Counted from the stretch's first letter, positions 26,228 to 36,996 are shown. The stretch: DNA of 64,000 bases from Salinicoccus kekensis (GCF_900220995.1 NZ_OBQF01000001.1:620001-684000); one strand, 5' to 3'. The notes: generated by a model from the sequence alone, not told the origin. Program-made: numbers and translations.

Positions 26228-27190
26228 ATGTATAAAAAGTTCACACTGCTCGCTGTTGCGGTGTTATTCATATCCCTTCTGCCCGCCACTTTGAAGGCGG
26301 CCTCGGAATGGGAAAATGCCGTGACCATCTACGGTGCAGCCCTGGAGAATGATGATGGTTTGAGGGAGGATACCAGCGGCCTGCTGGGCACAGAAGACGG
26401 TGATGAGACTGGATATGTGTACTCGGAAGACCTCCAGAATTACCTGGACGTCTACTATGATGACAGTGTGCTGAAATCGAGCATCCGCATCATCCAGAGG
26501 GACCCGGGCCACGGCCTCAATATCACACTCAATGAGGAGATGGGTGAAATCACCCAGATCACGGAAGAGACATATCAGAACGCACTGATCACTTCAGGCG
26601 TCACCGATGCCGATGTCACCATCGCCGCAGCAGAAGACGTGACGGGCGAAAGTGCTTTGTCGGGCATCTACAAGGCATATGAAGTACAAGGTGAGGAAAT
26701 TCCGGAGGAACGCACCCGGAATGCACAGGAAGAGCTTGAAGCCATTACGGACATCGCAGAAGAAAACAGCGGTGTCGAAGGGTTTTCACAAGTCCAGCTC
26801 AACAAGATGATCACTGAGATCAAGATTGAGATCGTCAATAACTACGGCGGTGATGTGACAGAAGAGGACGTCAGGGGCATCGTGGATGAAAAGATGCAGG
26901 AAAACGGCCTTGACGGCATCCTATCCCAGGAGCAGATCGACCGCATCGTCGGCATCCTGCTGGATATCCGCGACTCCGGCATATTTTCCGGTGAAGAAGC
27001 GGAGAGGCTGATGGAGTCTTCAAGAGATCTGGTCGACCAGATCACTTCGAGCGATGCATTCGGTGAAGCCCGCGACAGAGCCGAGGAGATTGGACAGGAG
27101 ATACAGGAATCCGGTGCATGGGAATCCTTCGTCGACGCCCTCCGAAACTTCTTCAGCCGTGTCGCCGACTTTTTAAGAAGCCTGTTTTAA
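26228..27190 (+). CDS. Secreted DUF1002 protein (YpuA-like)
   Basis: 320 residues. Residues 1-25 form a signal peptide (MYKKFTLLAVAVLFISLLPA, cleavage likely after TLKA). The mature part contains the DUF1002 pattern: DVTGESALSGIYKAYE and a helix-rich acidic region, ending in an amphipathic segment FVDALRNFFSRVADFLRSLF. AGAGGA lies 8 bases before the ATG at 26228. Function is unknown in the family. It is divergent from the LCP gene; a wall-related role is only a guess. Confidence 0.85.
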   Translation: MYKKFTLLAVAVLFISLLPATLKAASEWENAVTIYGAALENDDGLREDTSGLLGTEDGDETGYVYSEDLQNYLDVYYDDSVLKSSIRIIQRDPGHGLNITLNEEMGEITQITEETYQNALITSGVTDADVTIAAAEDVTGESALSGIYKAYEVQGEEIPEERTRNAQEELEAITDIAEENSGVEGFSQVQLNKMITEIKIEIVNNYGGDVTEEDVRGIVDEKMQENGLDGILSQEQIDRIVGILLDIRDSGIFSGEEAERLMESSRDLVDQITSSDAFGEARDRAEEIGQEIQESGAWESFVDALRNFFSRVADFLRSLF

Positions 27191-27192
27191 CT

Positions 27193-27229
27193 GAAAATGA
27201 CCGCATACATGTGTATGCGGTCATTTTTT
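27193..27229 (+). terminator. Terminator of the DUF1002 gene
   Basis: AAAATGACCGCATACA with TGTATGCGGTCATTTTTT: a perfect stem of about 14-16 bp followed by T. It may also stop the convergent alsT transcript. Confidence 0.9.
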
Positions 27230-27264
27230 ATCGGTTTCTGTTGCAGCAACCAATCGTTTTCATA

Positions 27265-28719
27265 TTAAACATCCCTGTCCCTTTTATCATAACGGTCGCT
27301 GTCCCATTCCCCTATTCCATTTTTGTCGATATCGACATTATCGATGTAGAATACGGGCTGCCTGCCGGCCTTCAGCTGATCGGCATAATCTTTGGATACT
27401 TTAAAGACAGTCCCGCTCAGGCCGATGATCGCAACAATGTTCGTCACGGCCATCAGCGCCATGAATACATCCGCAGTATTCCATGCGAGGGTGATGTCCA
27501 TGACTGCACCAATATAGACCATGCCGATGACGAGAATCTTGAATACGAACAGCACCACCGGATGCTCTTTGATGAAATTAAGGTTGCTCTGACCATAGAA
27601 ATAATTACCCAGAATTGAACTGTAGGCGAAGAGCAGTATGACGATTGCTATGAAGATTGCACCGAAATCCCCCATCTGTGCAGACATTGCTGCCTGGGTG
27701 ACTTCGATGCCCTGGGTCGCATCTTCCCCGAAGCTCAAATCGGAATACATCAGGATGATCACGGCAGTGGCCGTACATACAATCATCGTGTCGAAGTAGA
27801 CACCAAATGACTGAATCAATCCCTGTTTGACAGGATGGCTCACTGCAGCCGATGCGGCCGCGTTCGGCACGGAGCCCATGCCGGCCTCATTCGAGAACAG
27901 CCCCCTCTGGAAACCGTTCAGTATCGCGGCACCGACCGCCCCTGCAAATGCCTCCTGCAGGCCGAATGCACTTGCAAAGATCTGTCCGATCATCGGCAGT
28001 ATCATGTCGTAATTGATGATCAGCAGCACGAACACGACCGCAAGATAGATCGCCGCCATGATCGGCACTATGTAGCCGGTGACATTCGCAATCCTCTTCG
28101 CCCCGCCGAATATGACGATGGCCGTGAATACGGCGAGGATGATGCCGATGATGCTGCGGTCGATGCCGAAGGCGCCGTTATATGCAGCAGCAATCGTATT
28201 CGCCTGCAGGCCGTTGAATGCAAATCCGAAAGTGACGGTGATCAAAATAGCGAAGAACACGGCAAGCCATTTTTGATTCAGCCCTTTTTCCATGTAGTAT
28301 GCCGGGCCGCCGCGGAAACCGCCTTCCTTATCTTTCACTTTGTACAACTGACCGAGCGTCGATTCGAAAAATGCAGTGCCTGCACCGATGAATGCAATGA
28401 CCCACATCCAGAAGACTGCCCCGGGGCCGCCCAGCACGATGGCCGTGGCCACACCCGCCACATTCCCTGTACCGACGCGCGAAGCGGCGCTGATGGTGAA
28501 TGCCTTGAAAGCAGAAATGCCCTTCGTACCGTCAGGCAGTGTTTCCGGCTTGTCCCGCAGGACGATGAACATCTGCTTAAACCATCTGAGCTGGACAAAT
28601 CGGGAAGATAAAGAAAAATAAAGACCCGCGACAATCAGTATCCCGATGAGGAAGTCCCCCCATAACAGCTCATTCATCACCCCGATGATGTTTTCAAACA
28701 TGCTTGTAAAATCTTCCAT
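27265..28719 (-). CDS. alsT: Alanine/glycine:cation symporter (AGCS family)
   Basis: 484 residues with about 11 spans. The AGCS signature lies in GISAFKAFTISAASRVGTGNVAGVATAIVLGGPGAVFWMW; GGPAYYMEKGL and FSNEAGMGSVPNAAASA are further family blocks. It imports small amino acids with sodium. AGGGGG before the ATG at 28719 selects this start; the first ATG (28737) includes the ribosome site. It lies 63 bases after parC with its own extended -10 promoter. S. aureus has the same order parE-parC-alsT. Confidence 0.93.
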   Translation of the reverse strand: MEDFTSMFENIIGVMNELLWGDFLIGILIVAGLYFSLSSRFVQLRWFKQMFIVLRDKPETLPDGTKGISAFKAFTISAASRVGTGNVAGVATAIVLGGPGAVFWMWVIAFIGAGTAFFESTLGQLYKVKDKEGGFRGGPAYYMEKGLNQKWLAVFFAILITVTFGFAFNGLQANTIAAAYNGAFGIDRSIIGIILAVFTAIVIFGGAKRIANVTGYIVPIMAAIYLAVVFVLLIINYDMILPMIGQIFASAFGLQEAFAGAVGAAILNGFQRGLFSNEAGMGSVPNAAASAAVSHPVKQGLIQSFGVYFDTMIVCTATAVIILMYSDLSFGEDATQGIEVTQAAMSAQMGDFGAIFIAIVILLFAYSSILGNYFYGQSNLNFIKEHPVVLFVFKILVIGMVYIGAVMDITLAWNTADVFMALMAVTNIVAIIGLSGTVFKVSKDYADQLKAGRQPVFYIDNVDIDKNGIGEWDSDRYDKRDRDV

Positions 28720-28745
28720 TGAAAAAGCCCCCTTCATGTTAAAAT

Positions 28746-28754
28746 ATTATAACA
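28746..28754 (-). promoter_or_regulatory. Extended -10 element of alsT
   Basis: TGTTATAAT on the minus strand, about 27 bases before the alsT start. No good -35 is seen, which the TG extension can replace. Confidence 0.55.
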
Positions 28755-28781
28755 CCGGGGGCTGAAATTAGAACCATTTTT

Positions 28782-31196
28782 TTATTCACTTATAACATCA
28801 AAATGTACATCGGTGACCTCGCCGAATGCATCCTCATCGACCACGAATGAGCCATTCACATATTTTCCGGTCACGCGGATGCTCTTGCCTCTGACTGTCG
28901 AGCGGTCCGACTCCGACATGATCACTGCGTTGATATCGTCGGCGAACAGCACCGCACCCACCAGCCTGTGGGGCTTCGATTTGATTTCCTTTAAAAGCAT
29001 CGTGCCGACCTGGGCGCGTGCCCCTGCATCGAATATGGAGAGGTCCGTGCGTTTGACCGCACCTCTGTTCGATACGGTCAGTAAATACTTCTCATTACTA
29101 ATGAGGCCGGCGAAGATGATTTCATCATCAGGTTTGACGTTCATCGCCCTGACGCCCTGGGTCCTGAGTCCGCTCGGATTAACGGAGTCCACCGGGTATT
29201 TCAGCGTCAGCCCTTTTGCGGTGACGAACAGCATGTCCTCCGTACCGGTCTCTGAAATCTCCAGGGAAACGACTTCGTCACCCGCCTTCAGATTCATATA
29301 GGCGAGCGGCCTTTTGATCCGCACCGCCTCGAATAAAGACAGCTCACTGCGCTTGATCTGCCCGCCCCTGGTCGTCGAAACGACGGTGACAGGTGCCTTG
29401 AAGTCATCGATGGCCGTGGCGAAAATCGGCATCTCCTCGGAATCGATGTTGAATCTGCTGGACAGATGGACGCCATGATCCTTCCACCGTATTTCGGGTA
29501 TTTCATGGACCGGTATGATCAGGTAATTCCCGAGGTTGGTGAAGACGAGCATCTGCTGGAGCGTATGGGATTCGGTTGTGAAAATGAGGAAGTCATCCTC
29601 CTTCATGCCGATTTCTTCCAGTGCACTTGCATTATAGCTCCTCGGGCTCGTGCGCTTGACATAGCCGTCTTTTGTGAGCGACAGGACGGTCTCTTCCTGC
29701 GGGATGAGCACATGCTTATCAAGCTCTATATTCTCGATCTCATCTTCAACAACCGTCAGCCGGTCGGATTTGTACTTCTTCTTTGTATCACGGAGTTCTT
29801 TTTTGATGACACCGAGCAGTTTTTTATCATCGGCAAGGATTTCATTCAGCTGGTTGATCGTATAATCCAGTTCGCTGTGCTCGGTTTCGAGCTCGACGAT
29901 ATCCGTGTTGGTCAGGCGGTACAGCTGGAGCATGACGATGGCTTCCGCCTGTGCATCGGTGAAGTGGTATGCCTCCATCAGGTTTTCTTTTGCGTTCTTC
30001 TTGTTTTTCGACTCCCTGATGACACGTATCACATCGTCAAGTATAGATAATGCCTTCATCAGGCCCTCGATGATGTGCATGCGCTTCTGGGCACGGTCAA
30101 GATCGAATTCCGAACGTTTGTACACCACTTCTTTCTGGTGTGCGATATAGCTGTCCAGGATTTCCTTCAGGCCCAGCAGCTTCGGTGCCCGCTCGCTGAT
30201 CGCGACCATATTGAAGTTATAGGTCACCTGCAGTTCCGTCCGTTTATAGAGGTAGTTGATGATGCCTTCCACATTGGCATCCTTCCGTAGTTCCACCGCA
30301 ATTCTGAGACCCTGCCTGTCGGTTTCGTCCCGGACTTCTAGGATGCCGTCGACCTTTCTTTCTGCACGGATCTCATCGATTTTTTTGACGAGGTTCGCCT
30401 TGTTGACTTCATACGGCAGCTCAGTGATCGCGATCAGCTTCCTGCCGCCGCGCAGATCCTCGGTTTCGACTTTGGACCGCACCACAATCCTGCCTTTCCC
30501 GGTCTCGTAGGCTTTCTTCAGTTCATCTTTACCCTGGATGATGCCGCCGGTAGGAAAATCCGGACCCTTGACGATTTCAAGCAGTTCATCGATCCCGACA
30601 GTGGGCTTATCGATCACTTTCAGTGTCGCATCGATGACCTCACTTAAGTTATGCGGCGGTATATCCGTCGCATAACCTGCGGAAATCCCGGTCGAGCCAT
30701 TCACCAGGATATTCGGGAACCTTGCCGGCAAGACGGTCGGCTCGACATCCGTATCATCAAAGTTGTTCATGAATGTGACGGTGTTCTTGTTGATGTCCCT
30801 GAGCATCTCGTTTGAAAGTTCCGCAAGCTTCGCCTCGGTGTAACGCATTGCGGCCGGCGGATCGCCGTCCACACTGCCTTTGTTGCCGTGGATCATGATC
30901 AGCTCTTCCCTCATCTTCCATTCCTGGCCCATGCGCACCATTGCATCGTATATGCTGGACTCCCCGTGGGGGTGGTAGTTACCGATCACGTTACCGACTG
31001 CCTTTGCACTTTTACGGTAATTTTTATCGAATGTATTTCCTTCCCGGAACATTGCGTAAAGTATGCGCCTCTGCACCGGCTTCAATCCGTCTCTTACGTC
31101 AGGTATGGCACGGTCCTGGATGACATACTTGCTGTAGCGGCCGAAGCGGTCGCCGAGTACGTCTTCAAGTTTCAAGTTTTGAATCTTCTCAGCCAT
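28782..31196 (-). CDS. parC: DNA topoisomerase IV subunit A
   Basis: 804 residues. The N-terminal breakage-reunion domain has the active tyrosine at 119 in [12 protein letters not shown]. The quinolone-determining region reads [15 protein letters not shown] with Ser80 and Asp84: serine as in sensitive strains, aspartate where S. aureus has glutamate. The C-terminal half holds beta-pinwheel repeats. With ParE it separates daughter chromosomes. The ATG at 31196 overlaps the parE stop (ATGGCTGA), and the ribosome site AAGGTGAAGG is within parE. GyrA is excluded by the pairing and the C-terminus. Confidence 0.96.
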   Translation of the reverse strand: MAEKIQNLKLEDVLGDRFGRYSKYVIQDRAIPDVRDGLKPVQRRILYAMFREGNTFDKNYRKSAKAVGNVIGNYHPHGESSIYDAMVRMGQEWKMREELIMIHGNKGSVDGDPPAAMRYTEAKLAELSNEMLRDINKNTVTFMNNFDDTDVEPTVLPARFPNILVNGSTGISAGYATDIPPHNLSEVIDATLKVIDKPTVGIDELLEIVKGPDFPTGGIIQGKDELKKAYETGKGRIVVRSKVETEDLRGGRKLIAITELPYEVNKANLVKKIDEIRAERKVDGILEVRDETDRQGLRIAVELRKDANVEGIINYLYKRTELQVTYNFNMVAISERAPKLLGLKEILDSYIAHQKEVVYKRSEFDLDRAQKRMHIIEGLMKALSILDDVIRVIRESKNKKNAKENLMEAYHFTDAQAEAIVMLQLYRLTNTDIVELETEHSELDYTINQLNEILADDKKLLGVIKKELRDTKKKYKSDRLTVVEDEIENIELDKHVLIPQEETVLSLTKDGYVKRTSPRSYNASALEEIGMKEDDFLIFTTESHTLQQMLVFTNLGNYLIIPVHEIPEIRWKDHGVHLSSRFNIDSEEMPIFATAIDDFKAPVTVVSTTRGGQIKRSELSLFEAVRIKRPLAYMNLKAGDEVVSLEISETGTEDMLFVTAKGLTLKYPVDSVNPSGLRTQGVRAMNVKPDDEIIFAGLISNEKYLLTVSNRGAVKRTDLSIFDAGARAQVGTMLLKEIKSKPHRLVGAVLFADDINAVIMSESDRSTVRGKSIRVTGKYVNGSFVVDEDAFGEVTDVHFDVISE

Positions 31197-33174
31197 TACC
31201 TTCACCTTCCTCATTCATATGGTCGATCTCATCATTTTCTAAAATGGAATTCTGTTCCTCGAGCGTGAAGCTCACATTGGATTCGATCCATTTCCGTCTG
31301 AGTTCAACGTTATCACCCATCAGGGTGGTCACGCGTTTCAGTGACAGCGCCTCATCATCGATCGAGACCTGCACCAGTGTCCGCGTCTCCGGATTCATCG
31401 TCGTTTCCCAGAGCTGCTCTGCCATCATTTCACCGAGACCCTTGTATCTCTGGAGTTCGATGTTGGCACCCATTTCTTCCTGCGCCGCCGCCAGTTCCTC
31501 CTCGGTCCAAACATACTTGATGATATCCTTTTTCTTCGATTTCTTCTTCAACTGGAATAAAGGCGGCAATGCGATATAAATCTTTCCGGCTTCAAAGAGC
31601 GGGCGCATATAATTGAAGAAGAACGTGAGCAGCAGCACCTGGATATGCGCACCGTCGGTGTCCGCATCGGTCATGATGATCACTTTATCGTAGTTGGCAT
31701 CTTCCACCTTGAACTCCGTACCGACGCCCGCGCCGATCGTATGGATGATCGTATTGATCTCCTCGTTTTTGAAGATGTCTTCAAACTTGGCCTTCTCGGT
31801 ATTGATCACTTTGCCCCGCAGCGGCAGTATGGCCTGGAATTTCCGGTCCCTGCCCTGCTTGGCGGAGCCGCCGGCCGAATCCCCCTCGACGAGGAACAGC
31901 TCATTCTTCTTAGCGTTTTTGCTCTGGGCCGGCGTCAGTTTACCGGATAATAAGGTGTCCCTTCTCTTGTTCTTCTTGCCGCTGCGGGCTTCCTCCCGCG
32001 CCTTCCTCGCAGCTTCCCGGACATTCCTCGCTTTTATGGCCTTTTTCACGAGCTGGCTGCTGAGTGCACCGTTTTCTTCCAGATAGAACGGCAGTTTCTC
32101 CACGAGCAGGGATTCGACTGCAGCACGGGCTTCATTGGTGCCGAGCTTGCTCTTCGTCTGCCCTTCGAACTGAAGCTGTTCTTCCGGTATTTTAATGGAG
32201 ACCACCGCGGTCAGACCTTCGCGTATATCATTGCCTTCAAGGTTTTTATCCTTATCCTTCAATTCCTTGATCTTCCGGGCATATTCATTGAAGGCTTTTG
32301 TAAAACCGGTTTTGAAGCCGATCTCATGGGTCCCTCCGTCTTTTGTACGGACGTTGTTGACAAAGGAAAGTATCGTCTCGGTATACTGGTCGTTGTACTG
32401 GAAGCTGACCTCCGCCTCGATGCCCTGGTATTCACCTTTGAACTGGACGATGTTTCCGATCGAATCTTTACCTTCATTGAGGAAGTCGATGAATGATTTC
32501 AGGCCGTCCTCGTACTGGAACTCTTCGACTTTCTCCTCTTCGCCCCGGGTATCCGTGATCCTCACTTTCAGGCCGCTCAGGAGAAATGCGGATTCCCTCA
32601 TCCTTTCAACAATCATTTCATAATTGAATGAAGTGCCGAGCTTGAATACATCCGGATCCGGCTTGAAAGTCACCGTTGTTCCCGTCTTTTTCGTCTTGCC
32701 GGTCACCGTCAGTTTCTGGTCGACGGTACCTCCGTCCTTAAAGGACATCGTATGCACTTTTCCATCCCTGAATATTTCAAGTTTCATCCATTCACTCAGC
32801 GCATTCACGACGGAAGCGCCGACACCGTGCAGGCCGCCTGAAGTTTTGTAGCCGCCGCCACCGAACTTGCCGCCCGCGTGAAGCACCGTGAAGATGACTT
32901 CCGGTGTGGGCTTTTTGGATGAATGCATACCTGTCGGCATCCCGCGGCCATTGTCGGTGACCGTGATGCTTGAGTCTTTATTCAGCGTGATGGTGATTTC
33001 ATCACCGTGACCATTCAATATCTCATCAACCGCATTATCTGCAATTTCATAAACCAGATGATGCAGCCCTTTGACATCAGTCGAGCCTATATACATCCCC
33101 GGACGCTTGCGTACCGCATCCAGCCCTTCCAATATCTGAATCGAGTCATCACTGTATGTGTTCGTTTTAGACAA
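31189..33174 (-). CDS. parE: DNA topoisomerase IV subunit B
   Basis: 661 residues, GHKL ATPase followed by a transducer and Toprim domain. EIADNAVDEILNGHGDEI and GRGMPTG are ATP-site motifs; LFLVEGDSAGGSAKQGRDR and IIMTDADTDGAHI are the Toprim metal site. It starts with TTG at 33174, set by AGGAGG 8 bases upstream; the protein begins MSKTNTYSDDSIQILEG as in relatives. An SOS-like box lies between promoter and ribosome site. It is coupled to parC and divergent from plsY. Confidence 0.96.
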   Translation of the reverse strand: MSKTNTYSDDSIQILEGLDAVRKRPGMYIGSTDVKGLHHLVYEIADNAVDEILNGHGDEITITLNKDSSITVTDNGRGMPTGMHSSKKPTPEVIFTVLHAGGKFGGGGYKTSGGLHGVGASVVNALSEWMKLEIFRDGKVHTMSFKDGGTVDQKLTVTGKTKKTGTTVTFKPDPDVFKLGTSFNYEMIVERMRESAFLLSGLKVRITDTRGEEEKVEEFQYEDGLKSFIDFLNEGKDSIGNIVQFKGEYQGIEAEVSFQYNDQYTETILSFVNNVRTKDGGTHEIGFKTGFTKAFNEYARKIKELKDKDKNLEGNDIREGLTAVVSIKIPEEQLQFEGQTKSKLGTNEARAAVESLLVEKLPFYLEENGALSSQLVKKAIKARNVREAARKAREEARSGKKNKRRDTLLSGKLTPAQSKNAKKNELFLVEGDSAGGSAKQGRDRKFQAILPLRGKVINTEKAKFEDIFKNEEINTIIHTIGAGVGTEFKVEDANYDKVIIMTDADTDGAHIQVLLLTFFFNYMRPLFEAGKIYIALPPLFQLKKKSKKKDIIKYVWTEEELAAAQEEMGANIELQRYKGLGEMMAEQLWETTMNPETRTLVQVSIDDEALSLKRVTTLMGDNVELRRKWIESNVSFTLEEQNSILENDEIDHMNEEGEGNG

Positions 33175-33189
33175 AGAGTCAACCTCCTA

Positions 33190-33203
33190 CAAACATATGT
33201 TCG
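33190..33203. promoter_or_regulatory. SOS-like (LexA) box of parE-parC
   Basis: On the minus strand CGAACATATGTTTG, one mismatch from CGAAC-N4-GTTCG. It lies 15 bases before the parE start. parE is reported in the SOS regulon of S. aureus, so this site is expected. Confidence 0.75.
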
Positions 33204-33271
33204 AATTTTTTATCTACCTTACTATTTTTATATAAAATCCTCATCTTTGCAAGTAAATTCTTTTTGTACTC

Positions 33272-33305
33272 ATTAGTTTACATAACAATATTATAGTAAA
33301 CTAAT
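33272..33305. repeat. Inverted repeat between parE and plsY
   Basis: ATTAGTTTAC (33272-33281) and GTAAACTAAT (33296-33305) form a perfect 10-bp pair with a 14-base gap. A third partial copy GTAAACTATTAG lies at 33339-33350 just before the FapR-like box. Confidence 0.55.
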
Positions 33306-33346
33306 ATTATTATCAATTTATAAATGGTAATTTGTATGGTAAACTA

Positions 33347-33363
33347 TTAGTACCTGATAATAA
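33347..33363. promoter_or_regulatory. FapR-like operator of plsY
   Basis: TTAGTACCTGATAATAA differs by one base from the dyad TTAGTACCTGATACTAA, the known FapR site of Bacillus and Staphylococcus lipid genes. It overlaps the expected start point of an extended -10 promoter (TGGTAAACT, about 33337-33345) and precedes the plsY ribosome site. Malonyl-CoA releases FapR in known cases. Confidence 0.75.
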
Positions 33364-33376
33364 AGGGGGCCGTAAA

Positions 33377-33961
33377 ATGACGGATATAATAATTTTGCTC
33401 ATCATCAGTTATCTGATCGGAGCCATTCCATTCAGCCTTCTGATAGGTAAGATTTTTTATAAAGTGGATATAAGGGAGCATGGGAGCGGAAATATCGGCA
33501 CGACCAACACTTTCAGGATATTGGGAAAGAAAGCGGGCATCATGGTGCTCGTACTGGATATTTTGAAAGGCGCGATACCGGTCTACATCGCGATGTTGAT
33601 GGCTGTGGATATGCACATCTTCATCCCGGGCCTCGTCAGTGCCATCGGTCATGTCTACCCGGTCTTTTTAAAGTTCAGGGGTGGAAAAGCTGTAGCGACG
33701 GGCGCAGGCGCAGTACTTGCCTACAATCCGATTGTCTTCATAATTTTATTATCTGCATTTTTAATCACTTTAAAATTGAGCAAGTATGTTTCCTTGTCGA
33801 GTATCGTTGCAGCACTGTTATTCATTGGACTTTCATTGATGCTTCAGGACCCTCTCGTTATCGCTTTTGCGGTGATACTGGGGCTTGTGATCATTATCAG
33901 GCATATATCCAACATCAAAAGAATACTCAATGGAACTGAATCCAAAATCACTTTCATGTAA
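33377..33961 (+). CDS. plsY: Acyl-phosphate:glycerol-3-phosphate acyltransferase
   Basis: 194 residues, five hydrophobic spans. The family motifs are GSGNIGTTNTFRI (near residue 36), FRGGKAVATGAG and a third loop near the C-terminus. It makes lysophosphatidate in the membrane, the first step of phospholipid synthesis. The ATG at 33377 follows AAAGGGGGCCGTAAA; the longer frame from 33332 would translate through the operator and is rejected. Divergent plsY-parE is the S. aureus order. Confidence 0.94.
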   Translation: MTDIIILLIISYLIGAIPFSLLIGKIFYKVDIREHGSGNIGTTNTFRILGKKAGIMVLVLDILKGAIPVYIAMLMAVDMHIFIPGLVSAIGHVYPVFLKFRGGKAVATGAGAVLAYNPIVFIILLSAFLITLKLSKYVSLSSIVAALLFIGLSLMLQDPLVIAFAVILGLVIIIRHISNIKRILNGTESKITFM

Positions 33962-33977
33962 TCCGTTTTAAAAAAGT

Positions 33978-34016
33978 GAACCCGGTGAAATCATATGATT
34001 TCACCGGGTTTTTTAA
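33978..34016. terminator. Bidirectional terminator between plsY and acnA
   Basis: AACCCGGTGAAATCATATGATTTCACCGGGTT is a 16-bp self-complementary stem, with T runs on both strands. Confidence 0.9.
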
Positions 34017-34033
34017 ATGGCTTGAATGCTCAT

Positions 34034-36739
34034 TTACTCTTTTAATTTCTTCCTCAATACGAGTGGAAGTATGCCGCCATGGCGGTAGTAGTCGACTTCC
34101 ACTTCCGAATCGAAGCGGGCTTTGACTTTGAACTCCTTCACTTCACCGTCGGTGCTGGTGGCAGTCACATCAAGGACATCGCCTGGCTTCACTTCCTCGC
34201 CGACTTTAATGTCGAATGTTTCACTGCCGTCAAGGCCGTGGTCTTCAGCATTCTGTCCTTCCACGAACTGCAGCGGCAGCACACCCATCATCACGAGGTT
34301 CGAACGGTGGATCCTTTCATAGCTTGCTGCGATGACCGCTTTGACACCTAAAAGGTTGGTGCCTTTCGCAGCCCAGTCACGGCTCGATCCCATGCCGTAG
34401 TCGTCGCCTGCGATGACTACAAGGCCCGTGTCATCTTCCTGATATTTCATGGCTGCATCGTAGATGCTCATCACATCGCCTGTCGGCCAGTAGGTTGTAT
34501 AACCGCCTTCTGTGCCCGGTGCAATTTTATTGCGGATACGGATATTTGCGAATGTACCTCTCACCATCACTTCATGGTTACCGCGGCGGGAGCCGTATGA
34601 GTTGAAGTCACGCGGCGATACGCCCTGCTCGATCAGCCATTTGCCTGCCGGCGTATCTTTACCGATGGCGCCTGCCGGGGAAATGTGGTCGGTCGTGACA
34701 CTGTCACCGAATTTTCCGAGGACCCTGAGGCCGCTCAAGTCGTTGATTGAACCCGGCTCGGTTGAGAGATCTTCGAAGAAGGTCGGGTTCTGGATGTAAG
34801 TGGACTCCGGATTGAAGTCGTACATCGGTGCATCCGTCGTTTCGATATTGTTCCAGATTTCATTGGAATCGAATACGTTCTCATATTCTTTTCTGAACAG
34901 TTCCGGTGTGACGTTGCTCATCACCGCGTCCCTGACTTCCTGGATGGACGGCCAGATGTCCTTCATGAATACATCATTGCCCTCTTTATCCTGTCCAAGC
35001 GGCTCTTTGTTAAGATCAATATCCACGGTGCCTGCCAGTGCATATGCCACGACAAGCGTCGGGGAGGCAAGGTAGTTCGCCTTCACAAGCGGGTGGATAC
35101 GCCCTTCAAAGTTACGGTTTCCGGAGAGGACTGAGGAAACGAGCATATCATTATCGACAATCGTCTCGGATATTTCAGGAAGCAAAGGTCCTGAGTTTCC
35201 GATACATGTTGTACAGCCGTATCCGACCAGGTTGAAGCCCAGTTCATCAAGGTATGGCTGAAGACCTGCATCTTCAAGGTAGCCTGTGACCACTTTGGAC
35301 CCCGGTGCCAGTGAAGTTTTGACATAAGGCGGTACTGTCAGCCCTTTTTCTACAGCCTTCTTCGCGATGAGTCCTGCACCGAGCATCACATATGGGTTGG
35401 AAGTGTTTGTACACGATGTGATTGCCGCGATGACAAGATCTCCGGTCTTGAGCTCTGCAGTGGAACCGTTATTGAAATTGATCGGTGCTTTCTTATCGAC
35501 TTCACTTTCGTCCATTCCATGACCGTGGTTGCCGCTCTCAGCCGTTATCGATTTCTGATACTCCTCTTTCATTTTTGAAAGCGGAATCAGATCCTGAGGA
35601 CGTTTCGGCCCTGCAAGTGAAGGTTCGACTGTGGAAAGGTCCAGATCCACGATGTCAGTATATGTCGGTTCAACATCCGGGTTGAAGAACATGTCGTTCT
35701 CTTTCAGGTATGTTTCGACGACGGAGATATGTTCCTCGCTGCGTCCTGTCAGTTTCAGGTAATCCAGCGTTTCCTGATCGACAGGGAAGAATGCATTCGT
35801 CGCGCCGTATTCAGGCGACATGTTCGCAATCGTCGCACGGTCGGCGAGCGGCAGTTCAGTCACACCGCGGCCGAAGAATTCGACGAACTTCCCTACTACG
35901 CCGTGTTTACGGAGTAATTCGGTCACTCTGAGCGCAAGGTCGGTCGCCGTCGCACCTTCAGGCAGGGAGTTTTTCATGCGTACGCCGATGACTTCAGGCA
36001 CCGGGAAATAGGACGGCTGCCCGAGCATGCCTGCTTCCGCCTCGATACCGCCGACACCCCAGCCTAAGACACCGAGACCGTTGATCATGGTCGTATGTGA
36101 GTCGGTTCCGACAAGTGTATCCGGATAAGTGACAAGTTCTTCATTTTCTTCCCTTACATGGACCACATTCGCAAGGTACTCCAGGTTCACCTGGTGGACG
36201 ATGCCTGTAGCAGGCGGTACTGCACGATAGTTGTCGAATGCCTTCGTCGCCCAGTTCAGGAACTCATAGCGCTCTTCGTTCCTTTCGAACTCGAGCTCCA
36301 TGTTCTTCTGCAGTGCCTGGTGTGTGCCGTATTCATCAACCTGCACCGAGTGGTCGATGACCAGGTCCACAGGTACTTCCGGGTTGATTTTCTGGACATC
36401 CCCGCCAACGTCATCCATCGCTTTCCTGAGAGAAGCAAGGTCTACGACTGCTGGTACGCCGGTGAAGTCCTGAAGTATGACACGTGATGGTTTGAATGGC
36501 ACTTCTGCGTTGCCGAAGTCACCTTCATCCCATTTTGCCAATGCTTCAATATGTTCATCTTTGATCACTCTGCCGTCATGCTGCCTTAAAACCGATTCAA
36601 GCAATACACGAATTGAATACGGCAGTTTCTCTGGATTTGAAAAACCTTTTTCTGCCAATGTCTGAAGACTGTAGTAGTTATATGTCTTATCATTTAAACT
36701 AAAAGTCTTTTTGGCATCAGCTTTATAATTTTGCCCCAT
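34034..36739 (-). CDS. acnA: Aconitate hydratase
   Basis: 901 residues of the AcnA/IRP group. 4Fe-4S cysteines are in [12 protein letters not shown] (about residue 440) and [14 protein letters not shown]. The swivel domain carries [16 protein letters not shown] near residue 775. It converts citrate to isocitrate in the TCA cycle. AGGGGG lies 10 bases before the ATG at 36739. A cre-like site covers the -35, suggesting glucose repression by CcpA. The sdh genes at the other end of the window belong to the same cycle. Confidence 0.97.
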   Translation of the reverse strand: MGQNYKADAKKTFSLNDKTYNYYSLQTLAEKGFSNPEKLPYSIRVLLESVLRQHDGRVIKDEHIEALAKWDEGDFGNAEVPFKPSRVILQDFTGVPAVVDLASLRKAMDDVGGDVQKINPEVPVDLVIDHSVQVDEYGTHQALQKNMELEFERNEERYEFLNWATKAFDNYRAVPPATGIVHQVNLEYLANVVHVREENEELVTYPDTLVGTDSHTTMINGLGVLGWGVGGIEAEAGMLGQPSYFPVPEVIGVRMKNSLPEGATATDLALRVTELLRKHGVVGKFVEFFGRGVTELPLADRATIANMSPEYGATNAFFPVDQETLDYLKLTGRSEEHISVVETYLKENDMFFNPDVEPTYTDIVDLDLSTVEPSLAGPKRPQDLIPLSKMKEEYQKSITAESGNHGHGMDESEVDKKAPINFNNGSTAELKTGDLVIAAITSCTNTSNPYVMLGAGLIAKKAVEKGLTVPPYVKTSLAPGSKVVTGYLEDAGLQPYLDELGFNLVGYGCTTCIGNSGPLLPEISETIVDNDMLVSSVLSGNRNFEGRIHPLVKANYLASPTLVVAYALAGTVDIDLNKEPLGQDKEGNDVFMKDIWPSIQEVRDAVMSNVTPELFRKEYENVFDSNEIWNNIETTDAPMYDFNPESTYIQNPTFFEDLSTEPGSINDLSGLRVLGKFGDSVTTDHISPAGAIGKDTPAGKWLIEQGVSPRDFNSYGSRRGNHEVMVRGTFANIRIRNKIAPGTEGGYTTYWPTGDVMSIYDAAMKYQEDDTGLVVIAGDDYGMGSSRDWAAKGTNLLGVKAVIAASYERIHRSNLVMMGVLPLQFVEGQNAEDHGLDGSETFDIKVGEEVKPGDVLDVTATSTDGEVKEFKVKARFDSEVEVDYYRHGGILPLVLRKKLKE

Positions 36740-36773
36740 GTTGATGTTGCCCCCTAAAATTAGTCTTATATAC

Positions 36774-36801
36774 AGTATACCGGATAATAAAACCTTGTAA
36801 A
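36774..36801 (-). promoter_or_regulatory. acnA promoter
   Basis: TTTACA (36801-36796), 16 bases, TATACT (36779-36774) on the minus strand. It is 35 bases before the gene start. Confidence 0.7.
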
Positions 36802-36810
36802 CGGTTGCCA
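36795..36810. promoter_or_regulatory. cre-like (CcpA) site at acnA
   Basis: TTGTAAACGGTTGCCA agrees with the degenerate cre consensus WTGNAANCGNWNNCW at 14 of 15 positions. It covers the -35 element, where binding would block RNA polymerase. Confidence 0.65.
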
Positions 36811-36996
36811 TTCCAAATGATGATACAAAAAAACAACGGATGATGATAAGTAAAACTTATGTTAATAATTCTATAGCATAAAGATTTATTATGTGAAAAT
36901 GCCTTATATTCTTGATGATATCACTCCCCATCCATCAAATAATGATATATTTATAAGAGAGTTTCATGTGAGTCAGATTATGTGGAGGTAAGGTTG

